Source: Setomelanomma holmii (Eukaryota > Ascomycota > Dothideomycetes > Pleosporales > Phaeosphaeriaceae). Taken from it: 64,000 bases of DNA. Under the pieces are notes generated by a model that had not been told where the DNA came from, did not search any database, and was given only the letters and a program-made list of their open reading frames with translations. Every line of letters starts with the position of its first letter. The stretch's first letter is position 1. Location of the stretch: contig ML978171.1 in the NCBI GenBank assembly GCA_010015745.1, positions 310,001 to 374,000 of the forward strand, given 5' to 3'. Positions 33,921 through 44,954 of the stretch are shown here, piece by piece. The translations under genes were made by a program, and so were the position numbers.

Positions 33921-34301
33921 TGTGACGCCAGAGCAGGCGAGGGACAGCCCGGATGGGCTGGAACGCGATGACTTTGGTCGTGATGGGTGAGCGAGATGTG
34001 CAGCAGCGTTAAAGTTCTGAGGGCGTGGACGCTTGGACCTCGAAGCGCAGCGGTCTGGCGGTCCCACCCCGTTTTCATGCTCGGCCAATCGCACCTGCCT
34101 GCGTAGCTTCGAGTTGGCAGGCACGGACCTGGGCGCTGTGGAGCTCTTTGGGCATGCTAGCTGCGTCACGTTGCGCCTTGTTCACCAACCCGAGCAGCAG
34201 ACCGAGTCCGCCCTGTCATTCGAGTGTCGACCGACTCTAGGCAGCTTGCTCCCAGATCGAATTATCGACACCAACCCCACGGCGTCGTTCGTGTTGCAGA
34301 T
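33921..34301. promoter_or_regulatory. Shared divergent promoter, SYF1 / VMA8
   Basis: 381 bp between the two start codons. An upstream extension of the SYF1 frame stays open to about 34169 but does not resemble the family, so it is treated as non-coding. Confidence 0.55.
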
Positions 34302-35229
34302 ATGTCTGGCAGCGGGGTATGTCATAGCTCTGCATTATGCCGCAGAACACAGAACACTAACACACACTCAGGCGAGAGAGGCCGTCTTCGCGACGCGCCA
34401 GTCGCTGAGCTTGATGAAGGGCAAGTTGAAGGGTGCTCAGACTGGCCACGATCTGCTAAAACGGAAAAGCGAGGCTTTGACAAAGTGCGCATCTGCATAT
34501 CACCCTATAGTGGAAGCTCTCTGACGTAGCTTCCAGGCGCTTTCGAGAAATTACCCGCCGCATCGATGAGGCGAAGCGCAAGATGGGCAGGGTGATGCAG
34601 GTTGCTGCATTTTCCCTCGCCGAAGTCACATACGCTGTTGGCGGCGACATAGGCTACCAGATCCAAGAGTCTGTCAAGCAAGCACGGTTCCGCGTACGCA
34701 CAAAACAGGAGAACGTCTCTGGTGTCTTCCTCCCACAATTCGAGAGCTACACAGCAGACAGCAATGACTTCGCATTGACTGGCTTGGGCAAAGGAGGTCA
34801 GCAGGTGCAGAGGTGTAGAGAGACGTACGCAAGAGCGGTAGAAACACTGGTAGAGCTGGCAAGTCTGCAGACCGCCTTCGTTATATTGGACGAGGTTATC
34901 AAAGTCGTCAATCGCCGTGTAAATGCCATGTGGGTGTCCTGCACTTCAGTTCAAGACCTTTGCTGACAGCCAGCAGTGAGCACGTCATCATCCCTCGAAC
35001 AGAAAACACGATTAAATACATCAATTCTGAGCTTGACGAGCTAGACAGAGAAGAGTTCTACCGCCTGAAGAAGGTGTCTGGCAAGAAACAGAGAGATGCC
35101 GCGGTTGAAGAGGCTGCCAGACTTGAAAAGAAGAAGGCAGAGGACAAGGCCGAGAAGGACCACGCAGACGACACAGCTGACGGCAAGGACCTGCTGGCCG
35201 ATGAGGACAACCAGGATGTCATCTTCTGA
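34302..35229 (+). CDS. VMA8: V-type H+-ATPase subunit D
   Basis: Four exons (34302-34316, 34372-34484, 34537-34929, 34977-35229) give 257 residues, matching yeast Vma8 (256). The first coding exon is only 15 nt (MSGSG). Family sequence runs across all joins: AREAVFATRQSLSLMKGKLK, ALTKRFREITRRIDEAKRKM, GKGGQQVQRCRETYARAVE, then VNRRVNAIEHVIIPRTENTI. The C-terminus is a charged coiled coil (VEEAARLEKKKAEDKAEKDH) ending QDVIF. Subunit D forms the central rotor stalk linking V1 ATP hydrolysis to V0 proton pumping; the V0 rotor subunit c'' is encoded at 19637-20432. Introns are 55, 52 and 47 bp. Confidence 0.96.
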
Positions 35230-35575
35230 TCGCCGCACTCAATAGAGATATACATTGGCTCGGTCCTTTGGGACTTGGTGGTAGGAATCTCTGCGACCGA
35301 AGCGGTTGGGACGCTCGTGCTCTCCGTCGTTGTAGTAGATTGGCCACCTGCGCTTCTGTTGCGGGACAGGCAACACCCCGCGCGCGAGGGAGTTGGCAGC
35401 GGCTGCGATAGCTGCATTCTGCCGCGCAACCTCTTCTTCGCTCCTATGGTCCAGATAAGTAGTGTGTAAGATTAAATGCGAACAGGCTGTCCAGAAGCAG
35501 CCTTCATAAGACTTTAAATTGTGTGAGGTATCATAACATTCATAAAAGCACGCACAAAAGCCCATATGCAATAAC
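35230..35575. other. Convergent 3' interval, VMA8 / snRNP gene
   Basis: 346 bp between the two stop codons. No gene is supported; an open frame antisense to it (35239-35571) has no recognisable features. Confidence 0.5.
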
Positions 35576-36480
35576 CTACTGCCGCTGGTATGTCACCTTC
35601 ATCGGCTTGCCCTCCGCACCAATAGGTGTATTCGCCGTCGCCTCTTTTGCCGTGATTGCGAACTGCTCGTTTTCGAACTCGGCGAAGGCCACAGACCTGA
35701 CCGAAACCAAGCGAACTTCTTTGAAGCCTTCGAAGCGCTCGAATATGGTTGTGAGGTCGTCTTCGTCCACGTCGCGGGGAATGTTCTGCAGGAACAGGGT
35801 CTTGTTTGGCCGTACGTATTCGTCGGGAACAACGGCGGCGCCGGTTTTGGCAGCACGAGGCTTCTCGGCGGCGACTGCTGGGTTGGCTTGCGCCTTCGCG
35901 TCTTCTTCTGCTCGCTTGAAGTCTGTACTAGCTTAGTGGGCATTCGAGAGGGTGTCCCGAGAGGTGAGTGTTTACCCTTGAGCATCAGTCTCTTCCGCTT
36001 GTGCTCGTCAAAGAGGTCTGCCGCTTTCCGCTTGACCGTCTCGTCGCTGTGTGTTTTCGACTTGTTCACCTTTATCGGTTTGCCGTATAGTTCAAACCCG
36101 TTCATATCCTCAACCGCCTCCAGCGCCGACTTCTCACTGTCGAATACAATAAATGCCTGACCTTTGCGCTTCAGGCTGCTCTTAGCAATGATGTCTAGTA
36201 TTGGACCGTAGTACTGAAAGACTCTGGTGAGAGCCTGCTTCATGGTATCGATCTTGACGCGCTCCTCGAGGTTGTTGACCTAGGCTTATCAGCATGCACC
36301 ACGGAGTGTAATGTGAGCGCGTACTGCGCGCTGCGGTCACTCACGTAGATTCTGCATGTACGGTTAGCATCAAGGGACCTACCTTACAATTCTACAAACT
36401 TACGTCTCGATAGGCACCGGGTACTTGCTTGGGTCAATTGAGCTTCCGCCCAATTGAACGCCCTCCATCTTTTCGGCCAT
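35576..36480 (-). CDS. U1A / U2B''-type snRNP protein with two RRMs
   Basis: Four exons: 36404-36480, a 7-nt micro-exon 36345-36351, 35976-36279 and 35576-35922, giving 244 residues. RRM1 starts with IYVNNLEERVKIDTMKQAL and has RNP1 KGQAFIVF. RRM2 has LFLQNIPRDVDEDDLTTIF and VAFAEFENEQFA. Spacing and sequence are those of the U1A/U2B''/SNF family, which binds stem-loops of U1 and/or U2 snRNA; fungi often have one protein for both roles. The micro-exon supplies A|ATC|TAC: it completes Thr-26 and encodes the Ile-Tyr of the RNP2 motif. Omitting it shifts the frame and removes RNP2. Flanking introns are 52 and 65 bp with normal GT...AG ends. A Lys/Arg-rich linker (HKRKRLMLKDFKRAEEDAKA) separates the RRMs. 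Confidence 0.93.
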
Positions 36481-37053
36481 GATGTCTGTTGATGTGGGAG
36501 TTGTGTTTGCGACAAGATTTCCTGAAGCTGCTTGAAGCTCGACGAGCACCAAGCCGCTAAAACGCGCTAGTGCAGATTACACGTGACCCGACGCTGCAGA
36601 CCCCTGTGGATGGACAGGTACGTCGCCACTGTTATGTGAAAACGAACACAACCATACGGAAGGCCCATCAGTAGGTCTATGGTATCACAAAAAAGCCACA
36701 CGGTGAAGAAGCGGTCAACGACTGTTCATTTCTTTACAGGCCTCCTTTCTGCTCTGCTTCATTCAATCCATGGACAAGGATCCGCCGCGTATCGTCTACA
36801 ATGAGCAGCTTTAGGTTTTGAATGTGCTGGCCAATTTCATCGAACAAACCTCTAACGAGCGCGTCAATAACGCGCCTTACACTTCGTGTTTTCCAAAAAG
36901 CGCAAGAGCATTGCGACTAGTGCTGACGTCACAGAGCATATCATCGCATCGAGCAGTACTTTCTGGATTGAGTCATTGCGAGAATCTTACACGCACTTCA
37001 TCAATCGAAATCACTCCTGTCTGGTAAACACAGTACCAAGAATCTCGACGATC
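36481..37053. other. Divergent interval, snRNP gene / MFS transporter
   Basis: 573 bp between start codons; must hold both promoters. The transporter frame stays open upstream to 36886, but that part lacks transporter sequence. Confidence 0.5.
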
Positions 37054-38496
37054 ATGTTCAAAAGTGTGGGCTTCAGCGACTCCTCCCCTCCCACAGGCCT
37101 CAAATGGCGATCCAACACTTACTTCATCGTCTTCACCGTGGGCATGGGTGCCTTCACGGATTTATTCCTGTATGGACTTATCGTCCCGGTCTTGCCGTAT
37201 ATGCTGAAAGACCGTGTCAATCTCCCGGACTCTCAGATCCAGAACACTGTCTCAAATCTGCTCGCGATCTATGCTGGAGCATCTTTTGCTGCCTCGCCGA
37301 TTGCGGGCATCTTGGCCGATAAGTTCTCTAACTCCAGAAAACTCCCATTTGTCTTGGGCTTGGTCATGTTAGTCTTTGCGACTGTCTTGCTGGCTGTCGG
37401 ACAGAGCGTGGCCATCTTCGCAGTCGCACGCTTCCTGCAGGGCGCCTCCGGCGGAGTTGTATGGACGATCGGACTTGCCATCGTCATTGAGACCGTCGGG
37501 CAGGAGAACCTTGGCAAGACGATGGGAACCGTCTTCAGCTTCGTTTCGGTTGCCGGCCTCTTTTCTCCAATCCTCGGAGGCCTAATGTACGCTTCTGTTG
37601 GTTACAAGGGTGTTTTTGGCCTAGGCATTGGTCTAGTTGGCGTAGACTTCATCTTGCGACTACTGATGGTGGAGAAGAAGGCAGCTGCGAAATACGATGA
37701 AGCGCAACCAGCCACCGATGGGACCAGCGACGAGACCGAACAAACACCACTACTACCGCAAACCACGAAGGCACACGCCCGCTATCGACTGTCGAAGCCA
37801 GGAAATCGCATCACAAGGGCGCTTCCCATCCTGCTTCTCCTTCGCGATCCAGGTCTACTCACAGCTATATGGATATCTTTCATGCAGGCGTTCCTCCTGG
37901 GTGCTTTCGATGCCACCGTGCCGCTCGTTTCGTCTGAACAATTCGGCTTCAACAGCTTGAAAGCAGGACTGCTATTCATACCATTGGGTGGTGCGGACTT
38001 TTTCTTCGGACCCGTCTTTGGCTGGGGCGTTGATCGATATGGCACAAGACTCTTTTCTGTACTCGGCTTCGTGGCTTTGATCCCTGCGCTCACTCTCCTT
38101 CGGTTGGCCACCGACGGTCATATAACGGACAAGCTCGATAATGCTCGACATATCGCACTGTACGCTGGGTTGCTAGCGGCGAATGGAATCGGACTCGCCG
38201 TGATCAATAGCCCTTCGATCGTGGAGGCAGGTAATATCGTCGAAAAGTACTATCAAGCAAATGAGGATGTCTTTGAGCAAGCACCATATGCACAGCTGTA
38301 TGGCATTAGTAGCATGGTTTTCAGTGGTGGCCTCACGGTAGGACCACTGCTGGCTGGTCATCTTAGAGAAAGGATCGGATATGGCAACATGAACGCCGTG
38401 CTTGCAGGCATCTGCGCCTTTACATCTATTCTTGTCGCCTGCTTCATGGGTAGGAAAGAGGAGAACCTCAGCGAGGATGACAATCCACAAAATTGA
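37054..38496 (+). CDS. MFS transporter, DHA1-type (12 TM, vesicular-amine-transporter-like)
   Basis: A single exon of 480 residues from the ATG MFKSVGFSDSSP. Helix 1 is NTYFIVFTVGMGAFTDLFLY; GILADKFSNSRKLPFVLG is the MFS motif A loop between helices 2 and 3; RFLQGASGGVVWTIGLA covers helix 4 (motif B); FSPILGGLMYASVGYKGVFG is the helix-5 antiporter motif C region (G..GP..GG type). A central cytosolic loop (residues about 210-250) precedes the second six helices. The layout and the GLIVPVLPYML signature fit drug:H+ antiporters of the VMAT/DHA1 group seen in many fungi. The substrate cannot be told from sequence. An intronless gene is notable in this intron-rich region. It is followed by the GH131-like gene on the other strand, about 110 bp between stops. 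Confidence 0.9.
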   Translation: MFKSVGFSDSSPPTGLKWRSNTYFIVFTVGMGAFTDLFLYGLIVPVLPYMLKDRVNLPDSQIQNTVSNLLAIYAGASFAASPIAGILADKFSNSRKLPFVLGLVMLVFATVLLAVGQSVAIFAVARFLQGASGGVVWTIGLAIVIETVGQENLGKTMGTVFSFVSVAGLFSPILGGLMYASVGYKGVFGLGIGLVGVDFILRLLMVEKKAAAKYDEAQPATDGTSDETEQTPLLPQTTKAHARYRLSKPGNRITRALPILLLLRDPGLLTAIWISFMQAFLLGAFDATVPLVSSEQFGFNSLKAGLLFIPLGGADFFFGPVFGWGVDRYGTRLFSVLGFVALIPALTLLRLATDGHITDKLDNARHIALYAGLLAANGIGLAVINSPSIVEAGNIVEKYYQANEDVFEQAPYAQLYGISSMVFSGGLTVGPLLAGHLRERIGYGNMNAVLAGICAFTSILVACFMGRKEENLSEDDNPQN

Positions 38497-38604
38497 GCGT
38501 CGTAGAACGGCATGGCACTTGACCATCACTAGAATTGAATGTATGTATATGTGCTATGAAGTATGTACAAGAATGTTTGGAAAGTCCGAGGCCACTATCC
38601 TGAT

Positions 38605-39800
38605 CTATTTCATGGCGGCCTGCTTCGCCTTCAACCAGGCAATGAACTCTCTCAGCGTGAACTCTTCGGGCAGAGTATTGCTAGAGCCGAATCCAGAACC
38701 AGCTGAGGCAATTGGAGTAGCTGGGGTAGCGGAAGAAGCGATGGGCGTTGGAGAGACAAAAGGAGTCGAGAATTCGTTGGGAGTGGCAGAAGCAGCGGAA
38801 ATGGACGAGACCACAGGAGCTGAGGATGCTAATGGAGTCTCAACAGCCTCGATAACTGATGACACGGCCGGAGTCGAGACGATAGCCGCTGCTGATGAAG
38901 AGGCCACCACGACAGGCGTGAAAGAGGCGGCCGCAGCGACTGAAGATGCAGCAGGGGTCTCAGCGCCACTCGAACCTCCACCAGTACCAACTGACGTCGT
39001 AAGGTCACCACTCTCGATGTAGACACCGCTGAAGTACCAATCCTCAGCGCCTGTTCCGTCGTTGCTACCAGGCAAACGAAGAACGCCAAGATGCCAGTCA
39101 GCACCATTCGACGAAGTGCTCGCTGTGAAAGGGCCAGCGGTCTGGGTCAGAGCATCACTGCCAGTCGAGTGCCAGAAAGAGACCGAGCTGGCATCGAAGT
39201 CGATCTCGTATGCAACGTTGTGCCACTCATCGGCGACCAATTCAACATCCCACTTGGAAACACCGCCCACATGCCACTGCAGTTTGTTGTTGCTGCTACC
39301 CGAGGCACCATACTTGAGCTCCGTGAAATGACTCTCGAAGAAAGCAACCTGGTGCTCGTTGGTCGTGGTTGGCGCATTCTCAGCCGATGTCTTGATCGAA
39401 AAGTGGTAGTACACCTTCCCCTTGTTGATAGCGGCGGACGTCTGAGGAATGAGCTCAGTCCTCAACATGGTCTGGCCATTCCACTTGGATGTCTCGTCGA
39501 TGGTGATCTTGACACCCTGCTTCGAGCCAGTATCGGCTGGGTTCTTGTACGAGGCATCGAAGTTGACGTATTTGTCGACTGTGCCTGAGCCGTGGATGTA
39601 GTACTGGTATGAGCCGACAGGGTTGGAGAATGACCACTTGTCGAGATCGGAGCTCGAGGTCATGTCATTGAATCGACCATCCCAAAGGGTGGTGCCTATG
39701 CATTTCGTTATTTTGTGGACATACATAAGAGAGTGATGGGAGACTTACCAGCAGACACAACGCTGACAAGAGCACTCAGAACAGTAGCCTTTCCAAACAT
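38605..39800 (-). CDS. Secreted GH131-family beta-glucanase-like protein with Ser/Ala-rich linker and C-terminal helix
   Basis: Two exons (39749-39800, 38605-39695) and a 53-bp intron give 380 residues. The signal peptide is MFGKATVLSALVSVVSA. The GH131 domain (about residues 18-255) begins TTLWDGRFNDMTSSSDLDKW and includes PVGSYQYYIHGSG, YKNPADTGSKQGVKITIDET, WNGQTMLRTELIPQT and EHQVAFFESHFTELKYG, all characteristic of the family. Known GH131 enzymes act on beta-1,3, beta-1,6 or beta-1,4 glucans. A linker of about 90 Ser/Ala/Val/Pro residues follows, likely O-mannosylated, ending in a short amphipathic segment EEFTLREFIAWLKAKQAAMK. No CBM1 Cys pattern is present. The long linker suggests retention at the cell surface or matrix. 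Confidence 0.9.
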
Positions 39801-40539
39801 TTTTGAATCGAAACGAACAGAGACCAGCTGTACTAGGGAAATGAAAATCAGCAGTCACACGAAGAATGAAGGACAGAAGTGGGATGAAGGAGACAGAATA
39901 CTGAACGTACAATATAAAACGCTGCTTAAATGAGAGCATAACCATCATCGATTAAACGCCAAACATCGAAACGGCGCAAATGGACAGACCGGTGGACAAT
40001 GCGCCCGATACTGCGAAACGAAACATGAAGCGCAGGGTGGTTCTAGAATGGAGCAAGCCTCCAATGAGTGGGATCCTACTTAACTTGTCTCAGATAGACG
40101 CCAGTCTTCACACAAGCATGCTGTTGCAACCGGGGAAATGGTTCACGGTTGCGTTCAAGCATCGCGCGCGGCACTTCGGCATGCACCGAGAACTTGACAG
40201 CCGCTAGGTGTTGGAAGCGATCGTTTGAAACACCTCGGTCGATGTCGCTAAGCTAGATTGTGCAACAGCGTCGACCCACAAAATGGCCCTTCAGTCTTAG
40301 CTTCTCCAGCTTGTTGATGAAGGATCTATGCGCCGCCCCGTGCTCATCAAAATGCTTCACCACGACTGAGGAGGGACCGAGACGGAAATTTGTTGTCGCG
40401 TTCCTCGACCACGCTGTTGTATACTGTCGTTGCTGAATACCAAAACTCCTTCTAACTTTTAAACTCGCACAATCGTTGTCGAAAATCGACCACGTTTCGA
40501 TGAGACTGTCCGAGATTTACGCAAGGCCCTGCTTTCATT
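39801..40539. other. Interval upstream of GH131-like gene
   Basis: It holds the GH131-like promoter and possibly decayed 5' sequence of the HET pseudogene. No intact gene. Confidence 0.5.
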
Positions 40540-42447
40540 GGGGATTTCAACGAACTTAACGCGATTGCACGAACAGCGGTAGGCCTGAATCCATTCTATC
40601 GCGCGTAACTCGAATGTAAGAATGTCGTCTTCATCTACTCAATCAACAAACTTAACGGAGAGGAGAGTGGGCTCGAAGCAGCTGGATCTGCCGCATTAGC
40701 GCTGGATGAAAGCTCAATCCGTAGTGCCTTTGATGCCTGCGCGCAGCGTTGATAGTCGACTGGAAGGCGTTTGGAGAAATGCTATACCAAAAGCCGATGG
40801 TGAAGATCGCATTACTATCCTACAATGATGAATGGTTCAGGATGAAGATCAAGGACCAAACGCGACACGTTAGCGTATGCACCGACCCGCCCGTCACCAT
40901 CCCGCCGTCACACGCTTTCTCGACTCCATAACCCGCATCATGAAGGCACTGACGCTTTTCCTGATTCAAGCACGCGTCATTACATCTTCTTTGACATATC
41001 GACAATCTTGACGGATTCCGGCGCGTCTATCTTTGGGCTTCTCAATCCATCTGGACTATGTACTTCCAGTCGATCAGGTGTACATCAACGTTGCTCAAAC
41101 ACTACTTAAGAGAACACGTACACTAGACATCTTAAACTGCAAACGCGCGTGGCAAGGCGTCAAACGCAGCGTAACTGCTACATTTGCGTACAGCTTGGTC
41201 GATCAGGCGAGATACCATGATGTTCGCTGTCCAGTGCACGATGTGCCAGGTAAGGCGCCGAGGTTAGCCTGGGTCCGCCTTCAGCCTGGCTGGGAGCGTT
41301 TCGATCGAGAAGGCATTGCTTACTTCTACAACTGGGTGACACGCGTCTCGCAAGATCACAGCCCACTTCAAGACCATGGCCCGCATCACGCCGCCGAGGT
41401 GATTAGCGGGCAAAAGGTTCTGCCGAAAGGATACCAAAAGTCGTGGAACAACCTCGGTGTACCAGTTGTGAAGTACTGTTGAACAGAACTAGACGAGCGT
41501 GTTCCTCACCAATCGATCCACAAAGAGCAGCCGCTCGACCTACCCTCATGGGCACCCAACTGGGCCGCGTATACGGATTGGGACGCGGAACCGCTACTTG
41601 ACTGGTCTGAGAAGACTCGCGGCTACAGGGCGGGAGGCAACATGGACCGACCATTGCATCCATCGACCAGCCCGCGAGAAATCTGCCTCTAATGGCACTA
41701 TTTCGACACCATCGTCACTCTATCTGATCCTTGGCATCCGACTTCTACAGTCCCATCTGTATCTCGAAAAGGTATCGATGTGCTTAGGAGCTGGGGAACT
41801 ATTGCAACGCGGGACGTCCCTAACTGCCCGTATGGTGGAGTCGAAGGGCGGATGGAAGCAACATGGCGAACGCACAGAGGAGACTTGCTGGAGACGGTGC
41901 AGCCCCAGCTCAAGACGAGCGCTTCGTCCGATGCTGGTACGATGAAGTGGGCTGGGCACGAGACATCCCGGACGCGGAGTCATTTCAAGGCAAAGGCTTC
42001 TGTACGTGCAGTTGACTGCAATCCAAAAAGGACATAGACTGACCTTGTGCGCGCAAATCCAGGGACAGGTCACAGCTGGCTAACGGGTGCACAGCTATGG
42101 AATCCGCCATGGACCGATACTTGACGACGATGGCTCCTACACTCGTTCTTCTAACGGAGAAGTGGTCCACTCCGAAGAAGTACGGAATTTATGCGAAGCG
42201 CATACACAAAGTCTGTGGCCATCGTGCATTGTTCGTTACGCAGAGTGGATATATAGGACTGGCGCCATGGAATGCGAAGCTTGGAGATATGGTTTTCGTG
42301 CTGAGGGGTGGGAAGTCTCCATTTATTCTTCGACGGGAGCTCGCGATTAATGCCTTCAGTCTGATGGGCGAGTCTTATGTGTATGCCATCATGGGTAGAG
42401 AAGCGCTCCATATGGGCCTGCCAGTGCAGGAAGTGCGCATACAATAA
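40540..42447 (+). pseudogene. Degenerate HET-domain (heterokaryon incompatibility) gene
   Basis: HET-family C-terminal sequence can be read in order but not in one open frame. LDYVLPVDQVYINVAQTLLK and LDILNCKRAWQGV occur near 41045-41160. After an in-frame TGA (41480-41482) the same frame continues LDLPSWAPNWAAYTDWDAEP. A second stop TAA lies at 41690-41692, then FDTIVTLSDPWHP and EATWRTHRGDLLE. A frame change near 41885-41900 leads to DERFVRCWYDEVGWARDIPD, a plausible intron lies at 42002-42062, and the 3' part is intact: ALFVTQSGYIGLAPWNAKLG, DMVFVLRGGKSPFILRREL, ending MGLPVQEVRIQ. The true HET domain upstream of 41,030 is heavily eroded, so the left boundary is approximate. HET proteins trigger cell death on fusion of unlike hyphae. 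An intact relative lies at 50121-52395. Confidence 0.72.
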
Positions 42448-43164
42448 GAAGCGTCTCAAGATGCAGATGGGTTCGGTGGGTTCTTGATGGTATCTTTTAA
42501 CGAGGAATTGATGGGGCCATACATATGGCGAAACCTCGAGATCCAATTGTCAATCCGAGGAGTGGAATGAAGCAAGCGCAGAGCATGACATGGGCGGAAC
42601 GTTGGCTCCTGCCCACTACCCCACCACGCCCAACCAAATGCCAAGTCCACCAACGTCCTCCATCGCTACTTTAGCTACATCACTCTCAGCAATGTGAAGT
42701 CGGCAGCATCGATCTCACAGCACATGTCATGCTCACCCTTGAGGCATACCACTCGTTCTTCGACATACGTCAGAAAGCAGCATTTCTACGCCGTATGGCA
42801 CCCGGGACCTTGCCGCTCAAGCGCCTGTATCAGGACAAGTGCTTACCTCGAGCATTGTTAACCACGATCTTCTGCATTCTGGCTAATCAATGGAACAGTC
42901 GTCACTGGCTGACACATGCCTCGCATGAGGCATACAGCTTTCGTTAGCGCATCTGCCTGATCCTCATCATGCTACAGTGGCATTGGCCATGCACAGCTAT
43001 CTAGCGCAGATGCATACAGGTGTGTCAGTCCTTTCTGGAAGTTAGAAAGTAACGTCCCCATTATGGGGTTGGGACGTACATACACGCTGACACCTTGAAC
43101 AACTTCCTTGTCCTTTCACACTCCCCTTTGCTCTTTCCTTCTATGAATTCTTTATGCCGTTATT
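42448..43164. other. Interval between HET pseudogene and P450
   Basis: 717 bp with no recognisable gene; a 72-codon open frame at 42729-42947 has no supporting feature. Confidence 0.5.
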
Positions 43165-44954
43165 ATGGCCTACCTCTCAACAATCGCCGTCACGCTTCTC
43201 GCCATACCCATTCTCTACGTCTTCACCCGCTTTCTCATCCTTCGCAAACATACCCTTCCCCTCCCTCCAGGGCCTAAATCGATTCCTGTCCTCGGCAACA
43301 TAAACGACTTGCCGAAACCTGGTGCTCTCGAATACTTACACTGGCTCGCGCACAAAGATACATACGGCCCCATATCCTCCGTCACTATACTTGGACAAAC
43401 GCTCATCATCATTAATAATGCTGATATGGCGTTAGACCTTCTGCGCGACCGGTCCGCCATAAATTCTGGACGTCCGCACATGGTGTTTGCTGGGGAGATG
43501 GTGGGATGGAACAAGACTCTTGGACTTTCCCAACCGAGCGAAAGGTTCAAGCTGTTTCGGAAGAACTTCGCAAAGGTGGCGAGTAAGAGGGGTACATTGG
43601 AAGTCTTTGATCGCGTGCAAGAGGAAGAGTCTGCGCATTTCTTGCTAAACTTGTTGGAGAGTCCGGAAGAGCTATTTGATCATATAAGAAAGGAGGCTGG
43701 GGCGGTGATACTTAGGATCACATATGGATATACGCCGAACGCGAAAGGGAGAGATCCGTTGGTCGACTTGGCCGGCAAAGCGATGAAGGAGTTTGATGAG
43801 GCCAGCGTACCAGGAAAGTACTTGGTGGATTCTGTGCCCTTTTGTTAGTCACGTTTCAGTGATGTGAATATGGGATTGACTGACCACGTCGTGTAGTGAG
43901 GTTTCTCCCAGACTGGTGTCCTGGGACGGAATTTAAGGATACAGCACGCAGCATGGCAAGGCAGTTGACTCGTACGATTGAAGTCCCGTATGCTTTCGTG
44001 AAGCAACAGATGCGCGAGGAAAGGCATAAATCTTCGTATCTGTCACAAGCGATCGAAGACATTGGAGCAGACGCAGATATGGAGCAGAGTACGATTCTTG
44101 AAACACTCACTGAGCTTGATACTCATTGATACAGTCCACAAATGGTCCGCAGCCTCCATGTACAATGCCGGTGCAGATACCACCGTCACCTCGCTCATGA
44201 TCTTCTTCCTTGCTATGATGCAATTTCCAGACGTCCAGAAGAAGGCCCAGGAAGAGCTAGATCGTGTGATCGGACATCGGGGGTTACCAGTAAGCTCAGA
44301 CAAGGAGAGTCTGTCGTATCTGGAAGCAGTGGTGAGAGAGACCCATCGATGGCATCCTGTCGCACCAATGGCGATACCGCATACGAGTTCCGAGGAGGCT
44401 ACCTACAGGGGCTATAGAATTCCAAAGGGGGCGATGTTGATGCCGAATACATGGTGAGCTGAATGAGTTCGCAGAGGTATGGCGGTCATGGTCACTGACT
44501 ATCGTACCAGGTGGTTCACACACGACCCATTGGTCTACCACAACCCCATGACCTTCAACCCAGATCGCTTCCTGGGCGCGTCCCCCGAGCCTGATCCGCG
44601 CATCTACACATTTGGGTATGGGCGGCGCATATGTCCAGGCCGCTATGTCGCAGACAATGCCTTGTTCATCACCATAGCGCAGGTTCTTGCTGTCTGTACG
44701 TATAAGCCATTCAGATCTTGTACGCAGCCTTTGAACTGATAAGCGTAGTCAATATTAGCAAGCCAGTCGAGAATGGAGTCACTATAGAGCCGAAGGTTGA
44801 GTTTGAATCTGGCGTTATAAGTCATCCAGTACCGTACAAATGTAGCATCGAACCACGGAGCGAGAGGCACAGAGAGTTGATCATGAAGAGTGAAGAGGTA
44901 TATCCGTGGAGGCAAAGCGATGCACATGAATTGGAGAGGCTAGGCGTGAGCTGA
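43165..44954 (+). CDS. Cytochrome P450 monooxygenase (O-methylsterigmatocystin-oxidoreductase-like group)
   Basis: Five exons (43165-43843, 43897-44088, 44135-44453, 44511-44695, 44749-44954) give 526 residues; introns are 46-57 bp. An N-terminal membrane anchor (MAYLSTIAVTLLAIPILYVF) is followed by the proline-rich hinge LPLPPGPKSIPVLGNI. The I-helix motif is AGADTTVTSL, the K-helix ExxR is VVRETHRWHP, the PERF region is FNPDRFLGA, and the heme loop is FGYGRRICPGR with its Cys ligand. All catalytic landmarks are intact and every splice phase agrees. The overall sequence resembles the fungal group that includes OrdA of the aflatoxin pathway, but no polyketide synthase or other cluster gene is nearby, so a metabolite role cannot be assigned. 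It lies between a HET pseudogene and a Golgi apyrase. Confidence 0.93.

Noticed and set aside
33921..34169. Upstream extension of SYF1 by 83 codons
   Set aside because: The frame is open, but the sequence is unlike SYF1 N-termini and would overrun the divergent promoter with VMA8.
43165..44954. P450 as part of a secondary-metabolite cluster
   Set aside because: No polyketide synthase, NRPS, terpene synthase or pathway regulator lies within the window; neighbours are a HET pseudogene and a Golgi apyrase.
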